This document shows positions 54,583 through 64,000 of a stretch of 64,000 nucleotides of DNA, piece by piece (the first letter of the stretch is position 1; each line of letters starts with the position of its first letter). This DNA is from Prionace glauca (lineage: Eukaryota; Chordata; Chondrichthyes; Carcharhiniformes; Carcharhinidae): assembly GCA_037974335.1 (NCBI GenBank), contig CM075760.1, positions 37,643,609 through 37,707,608 on the forward strand. Reading direction: 5' to 3'. The position numbers and the translations under genes are program-made. Under the pieces are notes generated by a model. It saw only the letters and a list, made by a program, of their open reading frames with translations, was not told the origin of the DNA and ran no database searches.

Positions 54583-54620
54583 GCCACAGTGCAGAATCCA
54601 AACCACTGTTCCAACAGGGA
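54583..54620 (-). pseudogene. tRNA-Glu 5'-half fragment (copy B)
   Basis: Counterpart of 12010-12047. Confidence 0.5.
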
Positions 54621-55195
54621 AGCTGACAGTGACTTTCCCAATTAGCGGATCACCATCATTTTAGCCTTTCTCTTCCCTCTCTTCCGTCACCCAATGGGCA
54701 GGTTTCTCACTAAAAAACGCACTCTGCTTGTACATACACTTGACATCTGCCATCGAGCCCATGGTGGTGAAAATGATGACTTTGCACCATTGGAACACCC
54801 GGGTTCCGCCATCACCAGCTCAATGTTACCTTGTCCATCATTCCTTGCGTCAATCAAAACATCTTCCAACCTTACGTTCTGCCCCTTTTAAGAACATACC
54901 CCTGATTTCATAATTAGAGAATGCACGGTGATCCCATCAGATTAATTAAAATTTACAAAAATATGAATAATAGAACTTTTCTCTCAGCCTGAAATAAAAA
55001 TGATTTGGAAAAAAAACATACCAAAAAATCATACAACAATAACTGTCTTACAGTTATTGTTGTAATTGGCTGAACACTTTCCTGGTGTTGAAAAAGAAGG
55101 TGCTATTTTGCAGGAGAAAATTGTGGTGCATGTGGTCTGCCGTGGAATTTAAAATAACAACAGGATTGTGGACAAAACAAGTTGTAAAACCCGCT

Positions 55196-55262
55196 GTAAT
55201 CTGCTGGTCTGGTGGTTAGAGTTTGAAGCTTTCACTGCTGTTTTGGTTGCAGGTCAGGAAAT
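55196..55262 (+). pseudogene. tRNA-Glu pseudogene, strongly decayed
   Basis: CTGGTCTGGTGGTTAGAG, GCTTTCACTGCTG and GGTCAGGAA line up with tRNA-Glu(TTC) from D arm to 3' acceptor, while the T arm is lost. Confidence 0.5.
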
Positions 55263-55621
55263 GAAGATTTATTGCTCTCCTCCAATCCCTGACAATAAAT
55301 ATCAGTTATTTCCCGGCAGAACGCTCAAATCTCAGCCTCGCCTTGTATCCTGTCCTTTCTCAAGTCAAGACCCTGAGCAAATTCAACAGGGAGCCATATT
55401 GTTCTTTCTGAGGTCGAGACGAGGTTAAGGACAGTTTAAATGGAGCCGGATCCTCACTGCAGCTCATTGTGTTTCTGACTGGAGATGAGTTTTGTTTGCT
55501 GCACATTTCAGGATCATCTGATTCGGTTACGATTCCCTCATGGCCCATCCCAACTCCACGGATTCTGATATATTTCATTATTAATGCAATGAAATGACAT
55601 GACTAGGCTGCGTTCCTATGT

Positions 55622-55703
55622 GGTAGCGTGGCCGAGCGGTCTAAGGCGCTGGATTTAGGCTCCAGTCTCTCTTGAGGCGTGGGTTCGAATCCCACCGCTG
55701 CCA
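55622..55703 (+). tRNA. tRNA-Leu(TAG)
   Basis: An 82-base class II tRNA: acceptor GGTAGCG/CGCTGCC, anticodon stem CTGGA/TCCAG with loop TTTAGGC (TAG), a long variable arm and T arm GTGGG/TTCGAAT/CCCAC. TTTTT follows. It lies in sequence specific to copy B. Confidence 0.95.
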
Positions 55704-56291
55704 GAATTGGTGCAAGTTTTTGTCCTTGGAGCTGAAATCCAACAGCTCGGGTTGGACGCAGGATTCTGTGCGGTGCCGTTTTTGATAGTTGCCCTTGTAA
55801 GAACAGAATATTGCGTTTGACTCATCAATCGTCAGTTCCAACACGACACAGCCAAAAAAAACACGCACCGACCTCCTCTGAAGGCAAGTCCGGAACCCGG
55901 CCTTCAGAATGTTCTCCCACCCCCAGTGAGTCTCCAGAGTTCAGAAGCTGTGACATCTTCTTCAGAGCCTTCAGTGTACAATCGATGGAGACGAATATCA
56001 CGCGAAGGCCATCTCCACCCCCCCCCCCCCCCACTACTTCCCTTCAAAAACAGAGCAACAGGAAATTGAGAAACGACGAGTTTAAGGACAGTTTAAATGA
56101 TGGTGTCCCTTTAGTACAGCTCATTGTGTTTCTAAAGTGAGATGATTTCTGTTTGTTACACAGTTCAGGCTGACCTGATTCAGAGAAGGATCAGGCTCAA
56201 TCCTCCCGATGACCTTTCCCAACTCCATTTCTTTAAACGAATTTCAGTAACATTTCCATTAAATAATATGATTGTGACACATGTCAATGTG

Positions 56292-56359
56292 GTTGTATGG
56301 CCGAGCGGTCTAAGGCTCCAATCTCCGTGGAGGTGTGGGTTCGAATCCCAACGCGAGTG
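56292..56359 (+). pseudogene. tRNA-Leu pseudogene lacking 5' anticodon stem (copy B)
   Basis: Same internal deletion as 12661-12728. The D arm is closer to the intact sequence (GCCGAGCGGTCTAAGG). Confidence 0.75.
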
Positions 56360-56779
56360 AAATGGATTGAAATTTTGATCCTTACTGCTGCTGTAAGATT
56401 GAATGCAGGAATGTGCGCAGTGTCGTTTTCGTCATGTGATTCTTCTGTGAAATGTGCGCCTTTTCCTCCAGTTCACTTGCAGTATTACTTGTATCTGACT
56501 GTTTGAGCAGACACTACTATCAGAAATTTCTGATGTGAATAACCATATTTGTCTGCGCCCCTATAAACCCATTACATTCTGTTGGAGACTGAACGAGATG
56601 GGAATAAATGCTCGGTGTCTAAATAGAACTTCCCCGTCAGTGCACCTTATTTCACAGAAAGTATTTGAGGATGAAATCAGAGAAATGATAACATGTCTTT
56701 AACATCGAGGTTCGGATAATGTGCAGCAACAAACTGAAACCAACAATATCCCTTCTCCGACATAAACAAGCTTAACGAT

Positions 56780-56852
56780 TGTTTCTGCCCGGTTTCGAAC
56801 CGGGGACCTTTCGCGTGTGAGGCGAATGTGATAACCACTACACTACAGAAAC
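56780..56852 (-). tRNA. tRNA-Val(CAC)
   Basis: All stems pair: GTTTCTG/CAGAAAC, TTCGC/GCGAA around CTCACAC, CCCGG/TTCGAAA/CCGGG. The best of the three Val copies. Confidence 0.95.
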
Positions 56853-57272
56853 AACTGGAAAACTAACGGAGCAAATCAGCCAGTCTGTAATGTTCAACTG
56901 CGCTGTGTTGCTGCAGGTTCCGATGGTCAGACTGAGAGCCCATGTCACTGAATTCAGGAAGATAACCGTTACTTTCAATCTGATTGTACATCTTATCCCC
57001 AACATCAACATTTAAAAGCGTTCGTCTCACAAATATCTAAAGGATCAATGATTTCTACCCAATCATTAATGCATCATTTTCACCTTTCTTCGAATAATCT
57101 CAGCATTTGTATCATCAGCCCTTTGTAACCTGTCGCTCCCTTTTTTCTTTGTTCTTTAAATGTGACATTTCTAATTCAGATACTAAAGAGGAAATCTCCC
57201 TGATACTGATTCCGACAGAACTGGTGCAGACCGGGAAGTCACACACGATTGTTGTACAACAATAAATCTACA

Positions 57273-57344
57273 TTCCCTGACCGGGAATCGAACCCGGGCC
57301 GCGGCGGTGAGAGCGCCGAATCCTAACCACGAGACCACCAGGGA
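57273..57344 (-). tRNA. tRNA-Glu(CTC)
   Basis: Same as 13628-13699 but for one D-arm base (GGTCTCGTGG for GGTCTAGTGG), which falls in the A box. Confidence 0.9.
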
Positions 57345-57669
57345 AGCTGATGAACACTTTATAAAATATTAATTTATCCATGAGCCACCTGCCTTTTGTT
57401 TTATTTCTACACAGGGACACAATCTCAGGATAAGGAGCTGACGATTCAGGACTGAGATCAGGAGAAATTGCTTCACTCAAAGGCTGGTGAATCTTGGGAA
57501 TTCTCTACTCCGGAGGGTTCTGATGCTCCATCATTGAACACATTTCAGTTTGGGTTAGACTGATTTATGATCATTCCAGGAATGAATGGAAACAGGAATA
57601 TGGAATTGGAACAAATACTCAGCCACAAGTTCATTTTTCATTTTTTTTTATGTTTAAAGGTATAATTAC

Positions 57670-57762
57670 ACATATATATTATATATATATGATATATATA
57701 TATATGTAATGGTGTACAGATATATATATGTGTATATGTATATATAATGTTATATGTAATAT
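57670..57762. repeat. AT-rich microsatellite (copy B)
   Basis: Counterpart of 14024-14118, almost unchanged, which suggests that block A and B diverged fairly recently. Confidence 0.9.
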
Positions 57763-57849
57763 ACTTGAAGTCAATCGTCATTAAATAATGTTGGTAATAC
57801 CAGATAACAGTACAACCGGGAACAGTTCACACCTATTTTTTATTGGCAC

Positions 57850-57935
57850 CCACGGACCCATTGCCAACAGGCAACTGTTTAACCGTGAATGCTGATGGTG
57901 AGGAAATAGTAAAATCCCGTCCCTGGGTGGTTTCG
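57850..57935 (-). pseudogene. tRNA-Asn 3' fragment (copy B)
   Basis: Counterpart of 14205-14290. Confidence 0.5.
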
Positions 57936-58313
57936 ATTTCTGAACGGACTAAGGAAAAAAATGAGCGCCAAGGAATGGAAAATCCAGCGAAAAAGAGACA
58001 TGTGTCCAATTATAATGAAATATTATTTGATAATGTCTGGATGAGAAAATAGACAAATCTTTAAATCACTAAAATGTAAGGTTATACAATAATTAGCTGG
58101 TAATCGACATGTTCAGTAACCGGAAGGTAAATATGAATGCAAGTATTAAATTCGCTATCCTTTGGCCAGATTTCCCTGTGAATGTTACTGACAGAGATAT
58201 TAATGCCATTGCTCTACTGATTGTTCCCTTTCCATGGAAACAGGGAAATAAATTTTCCTCAAATATCTTCTCAAACCTGCTGCACTAAACTTGTGATTAA
58301 AATGATACATCAC

Positions 58314-58326
58314 CGCCATCTGCTGG
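58314..58326 (-). promoter_or_regulatory. CTCF-like motif (perfect core, copy B)
   Basis: Same site as 14669-14681. Confidence 0.55.
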
Positions 58327-58963
58327 CGGCCTACAGAGACTGCAGGCGCTGGGGCTTGTGAGTCTGCGAACCGGTTACTGAAATATAAATATTGAACGAT
58401 ATTGTCCGAGATTGGAGTTTGTAAAAGGATCTCGGCTGGCGTATTCGCCCTTTTTATAACCAGGCACCGCAGATAAACCCTGTTCTTCATTTCCCATTGA
58501 GAGATAATGTCTGGAGATTGAAGTTGGGATTATTTGAAACTTCAAATTGTACATTCGATGCAGTTATCAGAGTTAATCAAATTCAGAATCTTAGTGGGTA
58601 AACATTTCTGCCCTCTGCAATTCGCTTGTCAGACATTTTCACGGTTTAGTCTTAAAAAAGGTACAAAGATTCAGACATTTACACACACACACACACACAC
58701 GGGCATTGGAGCCGACAGAGAAACAAGGGGGCATACACAGATTCAGGGACACATGTAGATGCAGGGGCACACTAGATTCAGATACACCAAGATTCAGGCG
58801 CAGACATGTAGAGATCCTGGTGACTCGAAAGATACAAGGGCACACACAATGTCTCGGCTTGTACACGACCAAACTCTCTCTCGTGGTTCCAAACTTTTCA
58901 ATGAGTTGATGCAGGCAACTGTTTTACCCGTGAATGCTGATAGTGAGAAAAATAACAAAAATC

Positions 58964-58980
58964 CGTCCCTGGGTGGTCTC

Positions 58981-59016
<36 letters not shown>

Positions 59017-59037
59017 GACCCATTGCGCCACAGAGAC
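58964..59037 (-). tRNA. tRNA-Asn(GTT)
   Basis: Acceptor GTCTCTG/CAGGGAC, anticodon stem TTCGG/CCGAA with GTT, T arm GGTGG/TTCGAGA/CCACC. TTTTT follows. Intact, unlike 15329. Confidence 0.95.
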
Positions 59038-59478
59038 TGAGACAACAGCAGTTAAATATATTCTAAACGAGTGTGTCAATGACCACAATTCTATTTCTGA
59101 AAACCTGTTCCAGAACTGCAGCATGACCGCACTGTTTACAATTCTATACAAGTCTCTTTAGTTCCGTTGATCCCGCAGCACTGCTGTAGTATGTTGGTTA
59201 TTCCCTTTCTCCTATGAACGGGCAGGTAAAATGAATCCATGTTTCTTATCACAGGCAGGAATTCAACGGGAGGGAAGGGAACGAACCACCAGTAGCCCAA
59301 CGATCCAATACTTTCCACTCAATCATCAATAATAACGTTCACAACTGCACCTCCTTCCGAATATTGTGATCCATTTCCCTCGCGATTTGTTCCAATACTT
59401 AATATTTCCCTTGTTTTCTCCTAATTTTGGCAGGAGATTCGCGTCAATATACAGGGTGAACGGAGAAAGAAGAAGCTT

Positions 59479-59549
59479 TGCATTGGCCGGGAATCGAACC
59501 CGGGCCTCCCGCGTGGCAGGCGAGAATTCTACCACTGAACCACCAATGC
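59479..59549 (-). tRNA. tRNA-Gly(GCC)
   Basis: Identical in its stems and anticodon to 15844-15914. Confidence 0.95.
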
Positions 59550-60156
59550 GAACTGTTCTTGTTAGTCCTACCCCCACATGCTCTCTCTTCCTTCACACTC
59601 AGCAGCATTGTAATTTTCTGACTTTATCCTTTCGTTCCCCAAATGCCCACAAATGCTCTCACTCAAATCTCACACGCAACATCGCACAAGCCTCTCATGC
59701 TGTTCAACACCTTCCTTTCATTCACAACCACATCTCAAACTTTCAACCTTCCTCCAAAACACAAACACTCTGCAACAGTTCCCCTCTCACACAGCCTCAT
59801 TCTCCCAAATAAGCCTCTGCTTTCATCACATCAGTCTAAACACACTTAAAACGTATTCAAATGATTTGCACACCGCCTCTTGCACTCAACCCATATCACT
59901 ACAATACGCATCATGCCATTCTGCAAAAGCTTTAAGTTGCTACTTTTCTTCAAAGCTGGTACCCAGTGCGACACCAGGCCAAACTTCCACTTTCAACACT
60001 TGATAACACCTATATAGGGTTACAAGTTAGCTCGGAATGAGTTAAAAAAAATAGGAGAGCTAGGAGGGGGCATGAGAAGTCCTTGGCAAGTCGGATAAAG
60101 GAAAACCCCAAAGCTTTTTACTCTTACGTTAAAAACGCGCATTAAATCTTCACATA

Positions 60157-60440
60157 TCTAAATTAAACTCCATCTGTCATTCATCAATCCACTGGCCCAA
60201 TTGATCAAGATCCCATTACAATTAGAGATAACCTTTTTTTCACTATCACTATGCCACCAATCTTGGTGTCAATGAAAACTTAGTAACCATGCCTCCTAAA
60301 TTCTCATCCAAATCATTAATATAACTGACAAATCACAATGGACCACCCATGCTGCCAGAAGTCACAAGTTAATTTCTCAGAAGATTTTGGGTTCAGACTT
60401 TCCCCATTTCTTTCACTGATGCGATGCTGACAGCTCTACA
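60157..60440 (-). mobile_element. CR1-type LINE, RT fragment
   Basis: The minus strand holds decayed RT text after the catalytic centre (ACACCAAGATTGGTGGCATA for DTKIGGI, then TTGATCAATTGGGCCAGTGG). It abuts the plus-strand CR1 scrap that ends tRNA block B. Confidence 0.65.
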
Positions 60441-60893
60441 TTTCCAGGTTTAAAATGTTTTCCCTTACGGACAGGCTGGGGGGACTTTTGCATAATGTGT
60501 TCCTTTCTTTGTTACAATCCCATCTCCCAGCAAGATTGAAAGATACTGGTCAACCCTTCCGGCATTTCCAAAATTCCTTCCATCAGGAACGATCACACAG
60601 ACCCAGAATTATTTTGTGATGCATTGACAAAAATATGTTTTGAATGGAAAGTATTAACCTGTTTGTTCAGTGACTGTAATTAACATCGGAATTAATTCAA
60701 CCAGCACTAATCGTGTCTCTGGAACATTCCCATCCAGGCTTCATAAAGGAGTTATGCACGGTGTCATTGGGAGTGTCACAGTGATAAGCGGCTCCACAGA
60801 GAGGGAGTCGAGGTATCAACATTGGGAGAAAGAAATTGCAAGCTTTCTGCAATGGAGATGTATCCAGGAAAGGTAGATCTGGACGTTCCCATA

Positions 60894-61068
60894 ATGGTTC
60901 AGCATCTGAGGGGCAGAGATCTGAATGTTACAACAACTGAGAGGAGTTTATACTCGATACTTTACACACTTTCTCAAGATTGGCTGTATACAACTGAGCG
61001 TGTTGAATATGTATTGAAACTGATTCGATACTTTTACTATCCAATCCTGGCTATTGTTGGTGTCCCCG
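60894..61068 (+). CDS. GPR139-like receptor, exon 1 (partial gene)
   Basis: Plus strand. An open frame with MVQHLRGRDLNVTTTERSL, an N-glycosylation site (NVT), and ending LIRYFYYPILAIVGVP at a GTAAGT donor. YYPILA-IGVP is the same motif as in 22056-22125, and the exon ends in the same phase (one base over). It would encode the extracellular N-terminus and the start of TM1. In-frame ATGs lie further upstream (60822, 60852), so the start is uncertain. Exon 2 was not found before the window ends; it may lie beyond 64000 or be lost. Confidence 0.6.
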
Positions 61069-61454
61069 GTAAGTTTCTCCACTGATTATGAATGATGTAG
61101 CCCGTGTTTAACTCTGCCACTCTTGCCGTCTGCTCTACCCCGTTTGCAACTGATGCTTGTGGTCTGCGTCCTTATTGAGTTATCACATCTACAAAGCGTG
61201 GATCACTATGATAATGCTGCCTATGCTGTGGGGTTTAATTTGTAAAGATGTAAAAGATGTTTAGGAAGATGAAAAAGAATTGTGAAAACCGGTAGGAGGG
61301 GGAAAAGTGTGCAATCTCTTAAAAATGTGTTTTTGTTTGACGCTGAGATGTTTAAATTGCTGAATACACAGAAACTTTAAGTTGTAACACTTATTCCAGA
61401 GGTCAAAAACATAGGGGTTGCCTTGGTAATTGGCACGGCAGGTTTTGCATTGTG

Positions 61455-62287
61455 GTCAACACAGTCCGAAGTCTCACAACACCAGGTTAAAATCCAACAG
61501 GTTTATTTGGCACCATTGGCTTTTGGAATGTTGTTCTTTCTTCAGGCGAGTGGGTAGCTGTGTTCAAAAATAGGACATGTAAAGACACAAACTCAATTAA
61601 CAAAATAATGGTTGGAATGTGAGTCTTTACGGATAAACAAGTCTGAAAGATACAGACAATGTGAGTGGAGAGAGGGTTAAGCACAGGTTAAAGAATTGTG
61701 TATTGTCTCCAGCCAGGGCAGTTAGTGAGATTTTGCAAGTCCAGGCAAGTGGTGGGAGCTACAGATAATGCAACATAAACCCAAGATCACGGTTGAGGCT
61801 ATACTTGTGTGTGTGGGAGTTGGCTATCAGTGTCTGGTCAGCGATCCTGCACTGCTGTGTGTCATGAAGGCCACCTTAGAGAACGCTTATCTGAAGATCT
61901 GAGGCTGAATGCCCGTGACTGCTGAAGTATGGCCCAACTGGAAGAGAACATTCCTGGTGATCGACAATCCTGGGTTTGCAAAATCTCAGGAGCTGTCCTG
62001 GCTGGAGACAATACACACCTCTACTACCTGCGCTTGGCCCTCTCTCCACTCACATTGTCTATATCTTTAAGACTTGATACCTCTAAAGACTCACATTTCA
62101 ACCGCTATTTTGTAAATTGAGTTTGTGTCTTTATATGCCCTGTTTGTGAACAGAACTTCCACTCACCTGATGACGGAACAGCGCTCCAAAAACTTCTGCT
62201 GCCAAATACACCAGTTGGATTCTAACCTTGTGTTGTGAGACTTCTTACTGTACTTACCCCAGTCCAACGCTGGCATCTCCACATCAT
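61455..62287. mobile_element. Long foldback element with 14-bp target duplication
   Basis: About 830 bases whose halves are imperfect reverse complements: AAGTCTCACAACACCAGGTT near 61470 against GTGTTGTGAGACTTC near 62230, and AAAGACACAAACTCAATT near 61580 against AATTGAGTTTGTGTCTTT near 62115. Flanked by GGTTTTGCATTGTG at 61441-61454 and 62288-62301. The right end keeps CCAACGCTGGCATCTCCACA, while the left end lacks the matching head. No coding capacity. Confidence 0.82.
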
Positions 62288-62301
62288 GGTTTTGCATTGT
62301 G

Positions 62302-62934
62302 CCAGCCGATAAATTTAAATACAACACAAAGCTAAAAGGACTCATTTGAAGTTATTGTTGCCAACTTCGAGCCAATCTGAGTCCAGGGTTGTTGATAGGT
62401 CATTAGGATTTTATTAAAAAAAACACACAGAACTGCCTTCAGGGCAGATCCACCAGTGCTTGAGCCAGGAGTACAACCAGAAGCAGAGCGCGATCACCTG
62501 AAGCAGTTAGATTTAACACAGACATGGAGAGAAATTATTTCTCTAAATGGAAGGTGAATCTTTTGAATTCATTACCTGAGGATACGGCGGGTGTTAGGAC
62601 TTGATGAAATTGAGGAGACAGAGTCTCACCCTGGGCCATTCCAAGCTTCCTCAAACCCCAGCAGCTTCTTACTTATACTGAGTCAGCTGACCACCACATC
62701 ATTTTCTCATTGGTTAGATAGCTTACAGCTTGTTCCCATTGGTCACTATAACAGATCCAATGTGAGTCTGTCGGTTGTTACATTGGTTCCATTCTAACAT
62801 TCCACTCCAACCCGCTTCTCTCACGACCTGATCCCTGAAAACCTAACCAACCCAAACCCATCACTTCCCAGTTACTGTGACCCCATCAGTTCACCAGCTC
62901 CTCCGTCTCTTCCTTGTTCGTGGTGTCATCGTTG
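62302..62934. other. No gene recognised
   Basis: May include a small CR1 scrap near 62505-62600 (GAGAGAAATTATTTCTCTAA, GAATTCATTACCTGAGG). Otherwise unassigned. Confidence 0.4.
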
Positions 62935-63415
62935 CAGTGGTGTCATCAGCAAACTTGGATATCAAGTTGGAGGGGAATTTGACCATACAAGTCATCGGTC
63001 TATAAGGAGTATAGTGGGGCTGAGGACACAGTGTTGTGGGGCACCGCTTATGAGGATGATTGTGGAGGAGGTGTTTTGACTGTCCTTATTTATTGTTGTC
63101 TGTCAGGTTCAATTTGCAGAGATAGGAGCCTAGGCCCAGGCCAGAGACTTTGTACATGAGTTTCATTAGAACAATGATGTTAAAGACTGAGCTGTCGTCG
63201 ACAAACAAGAGTCAGTGTTGCAATATTGACTGTAGGGCCAGGGCGATGGCATCTGTGGTCCTGTCTTGGAAATAGGTGAACTGTAGTGGATCCAGGCAAC
63301 CTGGGAGGCTGGAACTGATTCAAGCCATGACGAATCTTTTGCTACATCACGTAATATTGGATATAAGTGTCACTGGACAATAATCATTAAGGCAGGCTAT
63401 TTGGTTTTCTTTGGT
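62935..63415 (-). mobile_element. Non-LTR retrotransposon fragment (L2/Rex1-like RT)
   Basis: Same family as 50876-52170: plus text TGGTGTCATCAGCAAACTTG, TTGGAGGGGAATTTGACCAT and TAGGGCCAGGGCGATGGCAT is the reverse of its RT. Heavily decayed. Confidence 0.75.
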
Positions 63416-64000
63416 AGCGGCCTTGGTTTGAGTTTTTCTTACCTGGTGCACAGATCAGGAACTTTCCTACTGAGAGAGGACTCGCTGACCTTTACTGGTC
63501 CAGTAGGTCATAGTGGGCCAGCTGCAAATACACTGGACACATTGGACAGTAGTATAACAATGAACCCTGAAGCTTTGAAAGCAAACCCTGATAGTTGAGT
63601 TCTGTGTCATTCGAGTGTCAGATAATGATTTCTACCTGTATTGTGCGAATGGCGGCCACAACGTTGTGGTCTCTCTGCAGTGTTTTGTAAATATAACAGA
63701 GATTCTGAGCTGTCGAGGCATTAGGAACCCTCTCTGCCAACTGCTGTTAGTTTCCAGAGGAAAGGGTGAAACCAACACTGTTTGGTACCAGCCCTCCTAC
63801 AGGGGTTGTCAGTAGCTATCTGAAAGGTGACAAATTACTACATACAGGACTCCACTCTGAATTTTCTGACAGGGTTACTCCCACAACCTTCTCACTCTCC
63901 AAATCCCCCATAAATTAGAGAGATTATTTACCTGCAGCTGAGTGACGGTCAATGTTGAGGACCCCCGGAAAACTCTTTCCAAAATGTATACTATTTTGGC
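63416..64000. other. No gene recognised
   Basis: Contains short open frames but no confident domain, exon boundary or repeat. Confidence 0.45.

Larger units (their letters stand above)
53293..60157. repeat. tRNA block, copy B of direct duplication
   Basis: Direct copy of 9622-16520, with the Val/Glu module 1 deleted, an about 1 kb insertion at 54833-55888, and otherwise the same tRNA order. Confidence 0.9.

Noticed and set aside
63615-63815. Possible Ig-like remnant (FYLYCANGG, then NTVWYQPSY)
   Set aside because: Cys and Trp motifs are in the wrong order, there is no good 23-spacer signal, and no leader. Considered chance.

Overview
The window is vertebrate nuclear DNA, most probably from a cartilaginous fish (shark or ray). 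Basis: no bacterial-type operons; genes split by GT-AG introns; eukaryotic nuclear tRNA genes; CR1-type LINEs ending in short ATGTTCT-like tails; and several tRNA-derived SINE families of a kind I know from shark genomes. The species call is inference. The window holds three gene systems: tRNA gene arrays, T-cell-receptor (TCR) variable segments, and fragments of GPR139-like receptor genes. No retrovirus, LTR element, CRISPR array or rRNA gene was recognised.

Layout. (1) 1-18000: a tRNA gene cluster built as a large inverted repeat. The left arm (1-3700: Arg, Gln-like, Glu pseudogene, Gly, Asn) is mirrored by the right arm (14262-18002: Asn, Gly, Glu pseudogene, Gln, Arg). The interior carries Glu, Lys, Thr, Val, Glu, Leu-pseudogene, Val and Glu tRNAs plus a roughly 1.7 kb pyrimidine-rich minisatellite (5528-7225). 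(2) 18054-22125: a CR1 LINE with an almost open reverse transcriptase, lying against a truncated minus-strand GPR139-like receptor gene (exon 1 and the TM1-TM2 part of exon 2). (3) 22126-26830: mostly featureless, with SINE remnants, CT- and G-rich simple repeats and one strong CTCF-like motif. (4) 26830-50388: a TCR V-segment array of alpha/delta character. A unit of about 10-11 kb (26830-38001) is tandemly duplicated (40216-50388). Each unit holds VA (minus, intact), an orphan leader exon (minus), VB (minus, intact, intronless leader), VC (plus, broken) and VD (minus, broken). Between the units lie VE (plus, intact) and VF (plus, broken). All have recognisable 23-bp-spacer recombination signals. 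(5) 50389-60157: a LINE fragment, tRNA-Ile(TAT) with an intron, tRNA-Phe, then a second direct copy (53293-60157) of the first tRNA block, with a unique tRNA-Leu(TAG). (6) 60157-64000: CR1 pieces, a second GPR139-like exon 1 (plus), a foldback element and another LINE fragment.

The TCR V array is therefore bracketed by two copies of one tRNA array, and GPR139-like receptor pieces lie outside each array in opposite orientation. Intact V segments (VA1, VA2, VB1, VB2, VE) could supply a V domain by RAG recombination; minus- and plus-strand segments would need deletion in one case and inversion in the other. Several CTCF-like motifs recur in both the tRNA and V units. Repeated duplication, inversion and retroposon insertion explain most of the structure.
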